Source of the DNA: Casuarius casuarius
Lineage: Eukaryota > Chordata > Aves > Casuariiformes > Casuariidae
Length of the DNA: 64,000 bases
NCBI GenBank assembly: GCA_003342895.1
Contig: PTFA01000012.1
Coordinates: 6,126,937-6,190,936 of the forward strand
Direction of reading: 5' to 3'
Shown: piece after piece, positions 22,463 through 34,828 of the stretch
How positions within the stretch are numbered: position 1 is the first letter of the stretch
Layout: each line of letters starts with the position of its first letter
The notes under the pieces: generated by a model
The model's database searches: none
What the model was told of the DNA's origin: nothing
Seen by the model: only the letters and a program-made list of their open reading frames with translations
Translations under genes and position numbers: made by a program

Positions 22463-25400
22463 GACAAGGGCTGACTCAAAAATGCTGCTCTAACTTGTAA
22501 GATCTTGTAGAGGAAGAGTGTGTCAGATGATCCCTTGATCCTGCGGTGCNGGCTGCAGGAACTGGCTGCGGTTACTTGCAGTGCAATTCATTTTAATACC
22601 TCAAAGCAGAAAGCTGTTTTAGGCTTTTTAAAGCCACCCAGTAAGTAGCATGCTCAGGGCATAGGCTCTTGATTGACACCCCACTCATGAAAATCTGTTG
22701 GGCCAAGTAAGGNGAGTTTGCCACAGGTCTGATCGGAAAGAAGGACAGGTGAGATTCCTCCGGTTAGACATGGAATAGCATGGATAATAACCTCTAGCAG
22801 ATTATTCTCCATCTGTTCTCCATACTTACTTGCCTTGTCTGTGTTAACATGAAAAAGTCACTGCAGAGCTGACTGCCAAGCCTAATAAGAGTCACAGCAG
22901 ATGAGACTCCCTGGGACCTATAATTCTTGCTGCCAACCTGCCACATGACACGGAACAATTTTGCTATCACAGGACTCTCAAAAAGTCATCAGAATTTTTT
23001 TCCTGAGAATGAGACTGTCCCCACAGGTCTGCTGTCTGCTGGGTAAAATGGAAACAGGGAAACCGTGTAAGCATATAATTATTCATTTCTGTGCATAAAG
23101 ATAGACTTTATATATTGATTTTCTTTTTATTGGTGCATGCTAAGAGCTTGTTAAAAATATTAGCTGGAAGTCATCTATAATTTGTCCTTAGCCCCAAGGA
23201 AACAATTTACTTTTTCATGGGCTAACTCTTTTTCTCAGGAAATTGTGTAGTGATTAGATATGCTCTTGAAACAACAGCCAAAAATTATCAGGAAAGGGAG
23301 CAGAACTGATCTTGATTGTCTTACTGCATGTAGTATGTCATGTAAATTACAGGTTATGTATGGGTCATGCAACTGGGTATGTAAAAAAGCACGTTTATTG
23401 CATTTCAGCATTGATTCAGTTTTAAAGTGGGCATAGCATCTGTACAAGTAAGAAATGTTACAAAAGAGAGGCTACAATTATGCATTAGTCCATGGTCTTT
23501 TAATTTTGATTTTTGGCAGTCATAGGAATTAGGTTTTTAATAGAGTAGATGCACACTTTCTCTTGTAATGTAGGTTTATAAAATGAAATAGAGGATTGGT
23601 GATAAACAGAGATTTCATTTTGCAAAAAATCTTTGACAATAGGTTGTGTTCTGCAGGAGGAGTTTAACTAAGAGCTGTTTGAAAAAAGAAAAAGCATGAG
23701 AAATGTTTACTCCATCATAACTGCTGTGGTTAGGTTCCATTCGCAGGAGATAGCTGATTCTGGTTCTCCTGGTCTCCGAGGCTCTCGGATACAGAGTGTT
23801 TGCACTCTGTGGCATGGCCCTAAGTTCTGGTCCTCCTGTTGTCCAGACTGGGACTCCAGAGAGCTGCTGCCCCGGGTTTACGCTTCCTTACTCTTCAAAC
23901 CAGGGCAGAGGAGGAAGAGCAGCAGCAGCAAGGGAAAGGATAGTGTTTATCAGGATCTTGCTGTGACATGAGCTGAGGTGTGAGCTGGATGCGTGGTCTT
24001 ACCTGGAATAGGAGAGGCTCTCTTGAGACCCACAGTATAAAACCAATCTTTCAAGTAACTGCCAGGAGCTAGAGATTTCCTACTTTGTGAAACTGAATTT
24101 CCTTTAGGGCAGAAGCAGGCTTGATTATGATGCCTCTGATTGTTCAGATTTACAGGCATGTTTCATTTGACAGTTTCTGGTCATCTTCAGCAGAAAAAAT
24201 GTTTTGCATCTGAAATTACTGATACTTACTTAATCAGGATCTCGATAAAAACATACATTAGATTTAAGATTTTCCACTACTGAAATTGAAATAAGAAACC
24301 ATTTAATTCACTGAACACATAGTAGTAGCCTGGGAAATGTATGGTCCTAGAAAAATGCCTACACATTGTGAAATCTGCATTATAATATATGTAAGCATCC
24401 ATAATTGTTCAGCATCTTCACCAATCTAGAGTTATGTTTTACTGCTGCAATTTTTTTCAAGGGATCCTTATTAGATTCAAAACTTTTAGCATACAAACTA
24501 AAAAGAGGCAGAAGTAATTTTGAGGAATCTGTATGTAAGAGGTGTATAAATATTTGGAAGGAATATGCTGCTTAAATGTTCCAGCCACGTTCTTTGATGC
24601 ACCCTTCTAGCCCTCACATTTGGGTTTCTTTTCTATGAAAAACAAGGTTCATTATTACTAGTTAGTCTCCATTTTACTGTCACTCATGAATATTTTTCAT
24701 TGTTTATTTGGGGGTTTGAGTATTCCCTATGTGGCTAGAATGGGATATACTGATAATTACAAAGGTAACATTAATTTTAGGAAAAAAGAAAACAAATCTA
24801 AAGTACTAAGATTTAAGGGAAATTTCTCTTCTCTGTCAGAGTTATTCAGTGACCTGTTGGATAAGTGGAGACTGACTTGAATCAATTTTCTGTAAGCAAA
24901 AAAAAATTCTGACTTTTTTATCATAGTTGTTTCTTTATATACAAAAGCTTATAGAAATATATGTATGTATGAATTGTGATACTAGAATGTGCAGTTTTAC
25001 ACAAAATGCATAAAGAGATTTAAATGTCGTTTCTGTTGGTATGTAGTAGACAGTGGATGGATTCACCACTAGACTATCTGAATGGACAAAAATAGCATTC
25101 TTTGTGTCTCATCTCCCACAAGAACTGGTTTGAATCAATGGAGTAGTGACTTAAACTGAAATACTCACCTCAAGGAAAGCAGTGTCACTGCTGAAGCAGA
25201 ATATAAGGCTTTTCACTGCATTTGAGAAAGAGGCATCAAATTTGGTGCCATTTCTGGGAGCTATCAGAAAGGTCATTATTCTAAGTAGATTATGCCCAAT
25301 GGTACCTTGAAATCAGAAGTGATGAGAAGGATCTGTGGTGCTCTCAGTTGTTATACTGGGACTGTTTTCCACTCATCTCTTGGCCTTATCTTTGTGTATT

Positions 25401-26760
25401 CCTGAAAAGCAGAACAAAATCCAAACTTTATATGGTATAAGGGGATTGTTTTTATATTGCAGGATTACTTCACCGAGAAAAGTACAACAGGAAAGCAGAG
25501 TATTGCTAGAGTTTGTGAATTAGTTGTACAGAGCTGTTCCTTGAAGAAAAATACATGAAGTAACAGGTATTAAGTATACTGGAGTAGAAAGACTGTAAGA
25601 CTGACTGCTATTGACTTTCATAAAATGTATTTATTTACTTGCTGTTCTAGTTCAAATGGGAGGAAAAATATGATTTAATCAGGAGTTAAACTGCGCAGGA
25701 GAAACGAGGAAGAAAGTATTACACCTGGTGACTTCAACTGAGAAGCAGGTCAAAAGGAAAGAAGTGTGTTCATTTTCTGCATAAGCGCAGTTTTGTAAGG
25801 GAAGGTCACCACACAGTACCTGGGTACACAAAAGTTTCTCCTTTTTTACAGCTGATCATGAGAGGTCTGTCAAATTGACATGACTAATGAGAGCTCATAA
25901 AAGCAGGCTGGATAGTCACAAATGTGTACTTTTAGGTGATAAAATACTTAACAGTCTAAACAGAAGGAAGGTTAATTTATTTTATTGGTTGTTCACAAGC
26001 TGAACCTTCTACTACTGCTGAGCTCAGGAGGTAAAGCCACACTTCATGAACAAAAACCCTAACTGCAGCATTGCTCCCTTATCTCCATTATAACAAAGTG
26101 TGTTCAGTGCCTATAGGCTAATCACTGCATTTAATGTTCTCTTTTTGTCTGTAATTTGTACAAGATTTTCCAAGAGACATTAGTCTCTTTTAGAACAGGC
26201 GTGGAATTCTTGATGGCATGTAATCACTTTTGCTCGCTGGGTGCCTAGGGAACGTGATTGCCACCCGTTGGCTGCTGATAAGATCCTGAGTAAAATCAGA
26301 TTTTGAGATATGTAGTACTGTTGTATCCGAGCAACTCAAAATGCCGGGCTGAAAGGTTTGTGCAACCGTTGTCTTATAACGTGTACTTCTGAGCCAACCG
26401 AATCATAAAAGCATAATCTCGTTGGAAATTAGAATTGCAATAGAAGAGGTTGTAGTAGTTGCCGGGGACATGATACAGGTTAATGGGGTTTTTTTCATTT
26501 TACTTTTATGTAGACGTATGTATGGAATGTGCCTACCATGTCACAAAGAAGCAAAACTGGCAAATGAAAATAATATCTGTTGAGACAATTTGCCTTTTAA
26601 GAGTAATGGAGAGTTCTGGTTTGGAATCAGTTCTTCAATGGTAATAAAGATGGTAATAACCTGACTGTCAAGGGGAGACATGCATGTATAAATTCACAAG
26701 CCCTTTCCTCTAAAAATTGTTACCTTATCTGTTTTAAAAAAGTTCATCATAGGTGCAAGC
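22463..26760. other. Unique sequence, no gene seen
   Basis: It is mostly AT-rich. A GC-richer patch at 23740-23940 holds a plus-strand ATG frame of 91 codons (23696-23971) with A at -3 and a basic, serine-rich end (RRKSSSSKGK), partly encoded by an agcagcagcagc run. No known domain is visible, and I do not call it a gene. I recognise no repeats. Confidence 0.5.
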
Positions 26761-26768
26761 TCTGACAC

Positions 26769-26784
26769 TTTTTTTTTTTTTTTT
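26769..26784 (+). repeat. Poly(T) tract, 16 T
   Basis: The run ends three bases before the recognisable CR1 fragment. CR1 insertions do not normally leave poly(A) tails, so the adjacency is probably incidental or reflects the insertion target. Confidence 0.9.
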
Positions 26785-26786
26785 AA

Positions 26787-26985
26787 AGGCTTTATCCAGA
26801 CTTAGGGCAGGTATTGGATGGTTGGAGCTATTCAGAACTCACCTGGACAAGGTTCTGAGCAACTTGATATAACTTCAAAGTAGTCTCTAACTTTGAAGCT
26901 GGTCCAGCTTTTCAGGGACAGAAGTCTCTTCCAACCCAAATTATTCTATGAGTCTATATTACATTACATTNCATTAACATGTTTT
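26787..26985 (+). mobile_element. CR1 LINE 3' end fragment
   Basis: This is a heavily truncated CR1 copy in plus orientation. The run acctggacaaggttctgagc, a diverged 'tttgaagctggtccagcttt' segment and tctcttccaacccaaattattctatga follow the order of the avian CR1 3' untranslated region. The usual 8-bp tail repeat has decayed into attacattacatt with one N. A T16 tract lies immediately upstream at 26769-26784. There is no coding content. A short internal echo (taacttcaaag / taactttgaag) suggests a small duplication or a subfamily difference. I cannot assign the subfamily by eye. Confidence 0.85.
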
Positions 26986-27485
26986 GTCCTTTCAACAAAA
27001 TAAGATGCAGTCAAAATAATCTTTTGTCAATTTTTATCCCAGAAAAATGATAGTCCAAGACATAGTATTCACTTAACCACTACACACGTAGGACAGGTAT
27101 TTCTTCTACATAAAAGAATGAAGCATTATGTTAAGAGTATTGCAAGTCATCTGCAACTGAAGAATATTGTATGTTTGAAATCAAAGATAATGTATTTTTG
27201 ATGTGTGTTTCAATAATGAAATTTTGTATGTAGGCAGCAGTTCATTCCTATAAGGCATTGTATAGTTTTGGGNTTTTTTTTCTGCAAAGTAATGCACAAT
27301 AAAATCCAAATAACAGGGTATAGCTGTATTATTTAGCACTGATATTTTTTATAGGAGAACCAGTTATACTTCAGAATCTTTTCTTCAGCTATCAGCAAAA
27401 TGCATTTTGACTCTAACTTTCCTTGGTGCAGAATCAGATAAGATAAATGAGAGAGGAGGCTTGCTGGAAGACCTGGCTTCAAGTA

Positions 27486-27499
27486 TTTTTTTTTTTTTT
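27486..27499 (+). repeat. Poly(T) tract, 14 T
   Basis: A simple homopolymer in otherwise unremarkable AT-rich sequence. Confidence 0.9.
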
Positions 27500-30110
27500 C
27501 CTTACTTTATAGTGAATGAGACAGATGTATTTTAAAGTAATGCAAGTATGTACACAAATCACCATAAGAAGTACCACCTTTGTTTTTTAGCATTTAATTC
27601 ACAAAAAGAAAACAATGCAAGATTTCTGATTGCTTTTAAGAATTGCCTTCTTCGGAGGGATATCAGTAAGAACGTATTGAACTCCAGGGAGGATTAAGAT
27701 CAAATAACAGAAAAAGGTACACATTATGCTTGGGTATGGACTTTGGATATGGGTTATACTTGATCATACCAAATGAAATATATTTAGAATTACAGTCTGA
27801 AATATCAATATAGACGAGAAAGCATTGAATAAAATGTTTCAGTGATTTTGCAAAATCATCAGATAAGTTAACATTTGATTATGTAATTTTAAAAACATAC
27901 TCCACATGCCGTTCAGGATGCCTTCTTCAGATCGGGCACTGCCACACGGTCACATTTAGGATATCTAACTGTAGCTGCTCTGTGCTTTGTAGCTGTATCT
28001 TCATTTCTTCAAGTATGAGAAAAATGTGAGAAAAGTGTGCTGGTACAATTATGTCTGAGTTCTGAAAGGATGAGCTCCTCCTGGAGCTCATGTTTAATAC
28101 ACCATAATGCAAGTTCCCGCCATCACTACTTTACCCCTAAGCTCATTATGGAGTGATCCTATTTTTTTTCTGCCTGGAGAGTGCAATTTTGACTCTTGCA
28201 GAAGTGAATAATCTTGAAGGTAGCTGATTTGGTAGGTATGCTCACAGCATACCTCTTTCACATGGAGAAGACAGGCCTTTTGCAAAATGCTCTCAAAGGT
28301 GATACTTTTTTAGAAAAAAGCGGTGGTGGCCACCTTTCTAAGGTAGCTTAATGGTGAACTAATGTGTGAAAGAGCTTTTTAAATACATTCTAAAGTGCAG
28401 AGAAACTCAATCCCATGCTGCCCACTTTCTTGGAGAAGTCACCGAGCTGTGTGCTAGTGCAGAGAAGTAGGGGACACTTTCTAGTCCCCTCACTTGAAGC
28501 TTTATTGCTGTGTGGTTAGAGAATGTGCTAGTTATAGTGCCAGAAGGGAGGCAAAGAACATCTGACTTGGCAAACAAGCAATAAGAGTATGCTGCTGAGA
28601 TGAGGATGATTTTTCAGTTGTTCTTCTTGGATAATTTCAACAGTCAAACACACAGGATGAAAGGGTTGGAACCACAGTCTTAGTCCCCTTAATAGATTAC
28701 CCTGATGACTGAGATTTGAAGTTGAGCTTCTGCCTGTGTATTATATAAAAGATATATACATCACCACCATTTTAAAGAAGAAGCACTGTTTCTGTTCAGT
28801 TCCTTGAAATAAAAGGTGATTACCCTCAAAGTGGTCTCAGCTGGATGCTGAGGGAATGGAGTGGTGTACCTGCAATCCCAACTCTTTGCCCAAAGTCCAT
28901 ATTCGGCATGGGAGTTTTTTCCTTTGCCCTAAGCATTTCCAATTGTGTATACTTAGGTAGCTTTTGCTTAAGTTTTTTTGACCTGAAGTTCACTGTCTTG
29001 AGGTTTGAGAGCGACTGGAGGAGCCAAAGACACTGCCCTAGCCCCTTCTCTGCTCTGCATTGGCACCTTACGCACAGTAGCACCTCTGTGTGTGAAAATC
29101 TGCAGTGCCCATCCCAACAGCCATGTTGTGGCTGCATTGAGAGTTATTTAACCCTCCTCATAAATGGTCCTCTCTAGGGACTAGATATCTCAAAATCATT
29201 ACTTAAAGTTGCCTAAGCATTTTACTGGATCTAAACACAAACTTCTACAGTATTTCTCCTCCTTGTGTAACAGGCTGCAACCTGGGGACCAAACTGGCTC
29301 CCCTATTTTGTAACTCCCCTGATCTCCGTAGAGGCAGGACTGATCCCCTTGTCAAGAAGAAGGAGATGAACTGTTGATGGACTCCTGGGAAAGAATTAGT
29401 GCTCATCTAGTGGTCTCGAATTAAACTGGACACATGACCAGAAAAGGATGATGAGGAAAGGAAATTGTATGACAGTGGCATGTAATAAATGGCTAGTTNT
29501 GACTAAATCTAAAAGGATGCTTAACATTGTATTTTGTGACAGCTTAATTTTACTTAATGAGGAAAAATGAAGTGATTGTGAAATTTCACTGGAAGTTGTG
29601 GTGCTGTAGATCTCTCCTGAATTTAGAATTTGCAGCATGTCACCACTGCACTATCTTAATCCATTCTTGTAACAGTTTTAAGATTGCAATCTTGTTGACC
29701 TGCTTAAACAATGAATGCACTAGGAGCTCTTGGAAAGAAAATGGGAATGTTATATTAGCTAAATAACAGTTTTTAAACTAACTGTAGTAGTCAAAACATT
29801 AGTGATTCTTCTCACCACCTGCATAAACAAGGAGGAAGATGCTTGTTTCCACATTCTCTGATGCAGTATTTTAATTCAATGAGTAGCTTTATGGTTATTC
29901 CAGTGGGGGTATAAACATTGTTGTGGTTGTTACTGTGATTATATTTACCTAATCTAATCTGAGATTTTTATTCTTATTTTGCCATTTTTGTTTATTTGAA
30001 AAATGTTAAGTGAAAAAGATCATTTTATATGACATGGGAGGATGTGGTAAAGTAAAAGGTGCTTGTGGCAGAGTATTAATCATCAGCCAGTTGCAATGAG
30101 TAGCTGAGTA
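27500..30110. other. Unique sequence, no gene seen
   Basis: Only the hairpin at 28070 is notable. Between 28826 and 29177 both strands carry open frames of just over 100 codons. Because they overlap on opposite strands and have no motifs, I treat them as chance. Confidence 0.5.
28070..28091. repeat. Perfect hairpin, 9-bp stem, 4-base loop
   Basis: atgagctcc (28070-28078), loop tcct, ggagctcat (28083-28091). The stem is exact, and the structure contains two gagctc hexamers. Confidence 0.95.
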
Positions 30111-30118
30111 TCTTTTTT

Positions 30119-30141
30119 GGGGGGTGGGGCGATGGGATGGG
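30119..30141 (+). other. Canonical G-quadruplex motif
   Basis: Four G runs occur with loops of 1, 4 and 2 bases: G6, t, G4, cgat, GGG, at, GGG. This fits the G3+N1-7 rule. It lies about 125 bases beyond the lower edge of the LINE RT fragment. I see no other motif fully meeting the rule in the window, though I did not scan by computer. Confidence 0.85.
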
Positions 30142-30264
30142 ACAGGACATCAAAATCATAAAGAATCTAAGAATAATTTGACTGTGTTAACATCAGAAAA
30201 GTCTGGGTTCCCCTTGTGGTGACTGAAGTGATTATTTTCCCCAGATGAATTGCTATTCAGTGGT

Positions 30265-31240
30265 TCACTTTCTTCTCCAGATTGTCAGTGAAGATGCTGA
30301 ATCAAACTGGTCTCAGCACTGATCCTGGGCATTCTGGAGTCTTGCTAGCTCGTCTTGCTTGCTCTTCTCCATCCTGAAAAGTGACTGTCAAGCCCTGCCC
30401 TCTGCTTACTTTTCTTTGACCAGCTTTCCATTCAATCCACCTTTCCTCCAATCTCAGAGCAATTTAGTTGCTGTGATAATGTTTAGTGTAGAACCTTGTC
30501 AAAGACTTTTTGACAACCCTAATGTACTGCTGCACTCGCTGGGCCCCCTTTGTCCACATGCTCATTGACCCTCCCACAGAGATCCAGTGAGGCAGGGTTT
30601 CCCATCACAGAAACCATGCTGACTCTTTCCCAAGTTCTCCTCAGTGTTCAGGGATCTTATTCTTTACTGTAGACTCAGCTCTCTTTCCAGGGACGGAAGC
30701 TGGACTTCCTAGTCTGTAGCCCCTATGATGTCTTTTAAAGTTGCACCAGCAATTCGCTAGTCCTCTGGCACACTGATGATTTGTACTAGTGGGTTCCTTG
30801 GCTTGGCCAGCAGCTCGGTCCTGGCACATTTCAGTTCCTCTGGAATTATCTGGTGAATTTCACCTGGTCCTGGTGACTTACTGACATCCAGCTCCTCTAT
30901 TTTGTGTAATACTTTCTGAATATTTACCTTAAATTGAGCTAGCTCCTTTGACTTCTCTGCTACAAAGAATGCATTGATGTGGAAATCTCCCCAGCATCTT
31001 CAGTAGCAAAGACTAATACAAAGGATTCACTGAGCTTCTCTACTGTGGCCTTATCATCCCTGAGTGTCTCTTTTACTTAATCAATGTCCTTGATTACCTC
31101 CCTGTTTCATTGCTTCCCATATATTTGAAGAACTTAAGAGTATTTGCTTGAGCATCTTATGCAAGGCCTCTTAGTTTTCCGTTTACATTTGACCTGCCAT
31201 GGTATGGGATTTTCTGGCATATTTGTTACCACTGTTCCTA
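30265..31240 (-). mobile_element. Ancient CR1/L3-clade LINE, broken ORF2 reverse-transcriptase fragment
   Basis: Read on the minus strand, the segment follows the order of CR1/L3-clade ORF2. First comes a linker like the 'ATEDAGEIS' stretch that precedes the RT. Next are a DVSKSPGPGEIH segment (30875-30915 area), equivalent to the HKSxGPDGIHP motif, and a GSPASVPGK segment equivalent to SLTSVPGKVME. Then come QHGFCDGKPCLTGS-like residues, equivalent to QHGFxKGxSCLTNL (30580-30625), and finally VLRPVxFSIFTDNLEK, equivalent to the VLGPVLFNIFINDL motif (30270-30310). The frame shifts many times and contains stops, so it is a fossil. Neither the catalytic FADD block nor the 3' end is visible below 30265, so the copy is also truncated at its 3' end. 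The upper edge is uncertain. Confidence 0.8.
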
Positions 31241-31427
31241 ATCTTTTCTGTTCATAACTTTGAAATCGCCATGTTTATTTTTACAGGTCTGTTTTATTAA
31301 GTATAGATATTCATTTTCTAGTATACTGCAATGAAACTCATTTACAAATATAACCTGACCTCAAGCTTATCACATTAAAAATACTTCACAAAGGACATAA
31401 GAGCAGAGTCTTGATGAAGGTATACAT

Positions 31428-31473
31428 TTCTAATGAAGTCAGTGTAGACTCGCACCAGTTTATTATCCAGCCC
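31428..31473. repeat. Dispersed amniote motif, 'caccagtttat' variant
   Basis: tctaatgaagtcagtgtaga followed by ctcgcaccagtttattatcc resembles 'gaagtcagtggagtcacaccagtttataccagc'. It lies about 190 bases beyond the upper edge of the LINE fragment ending near 31240. Confidence 0.4.
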
Positions 31474-31479
31474 TATACC

Positions 31480-34300
31480 ATGACGTAAGTACTTTAGATG
31501 ATCTTGTAGGAATTATAGAACAATAATTTTCTTAAAGATAAGGTGCTGTATGTATTTNTGGATGTTATTATAATACAATTCTGATACCTTTAAATTCCTC
31601 TTTTATATTTTATAAAGTTTGATTTAGTGGGTTCTGTACCTCCCAGATTATTATGCAGTGATATATCTCCTTTGAGGAATAGAAAAAAACCAGAAGATCA
31701 GTCAAATGTAGCATAGCTGTTTCAGTGTGATATCTTGGCTCAGTACTACAGATCATAACATTTTCTGGAGTAAAAATTATCCAGGGGTTGAAAACTAGCA
31801 TCAGATTCACTGTACAATTTCAGTAGCTGTTAAAGAGTATCTCATGGACCTGTGCTTTTTCCATGCAAAAAACAGCTGCAGGCACAGCAAAGTAGTCCCA
31901 GGGATACAATTAAACTCAATTGCCTCCTAATGTATTCTGCACTCTTTACAACTATTACATTTCCACAGTAATACATTACTTAAAGCAACAATTATCAAGT
32001 GATTTGGATTGTTTCTGCACATAATGTTACAATGAGAAGAAAACTATTTACATATAAACTCAAAAGAAATGGCCTTTTGAAATGAAAAGATGGAAAAGTA
32101 AATTTAACTTCAGCTTGTATTTGGATGCAATTACATGAAGAAAATGAGTTCCCACCTGATACCACAACAGCAGTTAGGGTGGAAAGTATTAGTTAAGTGA
32201 AATGATAAATGATATCTCAGTGGGACACAATATTAGCCACAGCAGCAAGTGATGAACTTGAAGGAACATGACAATATAAGTTTCTCTTGCACGTGGAAAA
32301 CCAGGTCTCAGGCTGGTGAAAATATTTTTATACTAAAGTCAACACAGTTAGACCTAAACATTTGAGCCGAAGACCTGGAACGGTAGTGCTTGTGTCTGTC
32401 TGATGTTGTCTGTCCTTGGTTGAAAGACAATTTACTAATCTGTGTCACAGATTGGACAACTTGAGGTTCCAACCGTTGGAAACTACAATCTGTTCCAATT
32501 TTGGAGGTGGCAAGCTAATCGACTTTATGTGGTCACAGAAACGCCTCTTTCTTTGTGAGACGTAAGAGACTTGCACTCGTCAGCATGCCCTGTTGCCTTT
32601 GACCCATGTGCAGTCGGTATTCTTGGGGATCCTCCTGACCCTGTAAGGAAAATGGAGAGTTCAGCCTGGCGTCCAGAGGGCTGTCTGGTGGTGTCTGTGC
32701 GGCTGGGAGCTCTTAAAGCTCAACCTGGGAGAGACGCTAGGGCAGAGCTCTTGACTCACTTCGAAGCAGCTTGGAGAATCCTTGTGGCTGTGCAGGACTT
32801 TTAATTTCCCTTTGGTTAGTTTTATCAGCCTAACCATGTGTTGGTTTGGAATCTATGGTTCCTCGAGTAAATTTCTGCAGTTTTCATAGGCACATAGCTG
32901 AGGCGACANTTTGGAGCTTCTAGTTATCTAGGTAGCTGTGTCCTCAGATACTGTTAATGGCATATTCAGATTTGTTAGGAGATTGCACTGAAAAACACTA
33001 TCTCACATGCCGTTAAATGTCAGCTTTTAGAAAATCTTCGATTGCTTTTGTGCCCTGGTGCCTGCTACTGAGGTCAGAGAATGTGTAGGTATTTCTGAGA
33101 GCTAGATATTATTGTTAAGTAAATAAATACTTTGTATTTAAATGTATGCAAGTCTTAAAACTGAGAAAGCCCTAATAAACTCTCAGTGACAGCTGTCCTT
33201 TTCTCGCACTTGTCATTTTGTTCATTACGCTCTGAGGAGATGTAATAGCATGAAGAAAACGCGTCAAAATTTGCAAGTGTGGTAAACTTGATAAATTATG
33301 CATTTTTATGTTTTATTTTTCTTCAATAAGCCATCCTGTTCAAGCATATAAGGGGAAAACTGAGTAGAAATATATCTGCCAGGATTATTTAACCTCTGGG
33401 CCATAATACCTGTGGTACATTAATCATAATATAGATCCTCAGTTATAGCCCTGAATACTTGGAAAAGCAGGGACAAGAGTGACACAATTGCTTCTGAACT
33501 CCAAGTTCAGTGTGTTGAAGTCACTCTGTCATGAGTGAGTCACAGAGTGACAATATTTATAACAGTCTTTAGGCTATTAGACCTAACTATGAAGCCTCCT
33601 TGACGTTTAGGCAGCAGCTATAACCATCCTGCCCTGAAACCCGTTACATCAACTTCGATTTCTCAGGGTGCACGAGCATTCTGGAAAAATGTGATTTACT
33701 AGGTATAAATGCATATGAATATTTGCAGTGGTTTTTCAGCACCCAAACANCCTGAAAAGTGAAGGTTTCCCCTTTACCTGGTAGGATGGTTTATGGTAAA
33801 AAGGTATTCCCAGTTTGCCATGAATACCAAGACTGGGATCAGCCCCCAAATTCATAAGCTTTGCTTTGCATGTCTGAAGGAGTAATACTCCTCTGCCNCT
33901 ACTCTGTTTTTGATTTAGAAGTATTTTATGTCATCTTAACTGTCATTACTCTCTGACCCTTTTGGCAACCATCTTTTTAAATTCTTTTACTTCCTCTTTT
34001 CTATTGCTAACTTTATCACTTTTTTTTCTTTTCCTTTTGTAGGCCTCAATATGTTTTGTATTGATAAGTAGTTCTGGCACGATACTGCGCTCATTCTTGG
34101 GATCTTCTCAGGTTTGTGACTCATTCCTCAATTCTATTTACATCAGGCCTGAGATCACCAATCCCCTTTTTAGGTTACATCTAATCAGAATTAGTTTCAG
34201 TTCTTGCTTCTAGTGTCAAATCAAACTTTCATGTCTTGCATTTCAGATTTTCTGTAAATGCTATTTTCAAGGTGGTGATCGTCAGAAGATTAACTAAGTA
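31480..34300. other. Unique sequence, no gene seen
   Basis: A GC-richer patch at 32570-32804 carries a 77-codon plus-strand frame without any motif. The hairpin at 33520 is the only structured element. No repeat family is recognisable. Confidence 0.5.
33520..33551. repeat. Perfect hairpin, 10-bp stem, 12-base loop
   Basis: gtcactctgt (33520-33529) pairs exactly with acagagtgac (33542-33551). The right part contains gtcacagagtgac, a 13-mer also present at 22379-22391. Confidence 0.9.
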
Positions 34301-34311
34301 TACCTTCTCCT

Positions 34312-34354
<43 letters not shown>

Positions 34355-34360
34355 CGTCGT
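34312..34360 (+). repeat. (TTG)14 microsatellite with TCG end
   Basis: Fourteen TTG units (34312-34353) are followed by two TCG units. Reading through in other frames gives poly-Val or poly-Leu, so open frames crossing it are not genes. Long uninterrupted trinucleotide arrays are usually polymorphic. Confidence 0.97.
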
Positions 34361-34828
34361 CCCCCTGTCTCAGTGTCCTCCGTCCAATCTCAGTGCTTTG
34401 GGCCCAGGCAGAGACTTTCCCAGCTGGCTACTTACGACGCTCTACCCTTGTCTTTTACTTTGGTGCCATTAGTATAGTGGATATTCAGGAGAGCAACTGC
34501 AGCATGGCAGAACAGCCCTTTGGTCATGTTGGCTGTCTTAAACTCACTATTTATAGGCCATGTGAAAGACTTACAGGCAAAAAGTTTGCCTTCCACTATC
34601 TGTGGTTGGCTGGAGAAAAAGGTAGCTCAAGTACTATCTCATTCCCCCACTTTCTTGAGCAGAGTCCTGGGACATAGCATAGCTCTGTGATATCTTTGCT
34701 TTTTGATGGCATAGCTGAAGGAAAGCAGGCTGCTAAATAGTACTAGTGGTAACATCTCTGCTTTTTTTTCTAGTGGCACAAGGTCTTTCAAGGTTGAATT
34801 CCAATTAACGAGGTAGATTTCTGCTCAA

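Noticed and set aside
10825..27499. Poly(A) and poly(T) tracts as tails of processed pseudogenes
   Set aside because: No adjacent sequence resembles a known mRNA and no target-site duplication is seen. They look like simple homopolymers.
28826..29177. Opposite-strand open frames of about 103 and 110 codons
   Set aside because: They occupy the same DNA on both strands and lack motifs, and no transcript signals are visible.
34236..34677. Plus-strand frames encoding poly-Val and poly-Leu
   Set aside because: They read through the (TTG)14 microsatellite and have no other recognisable content.
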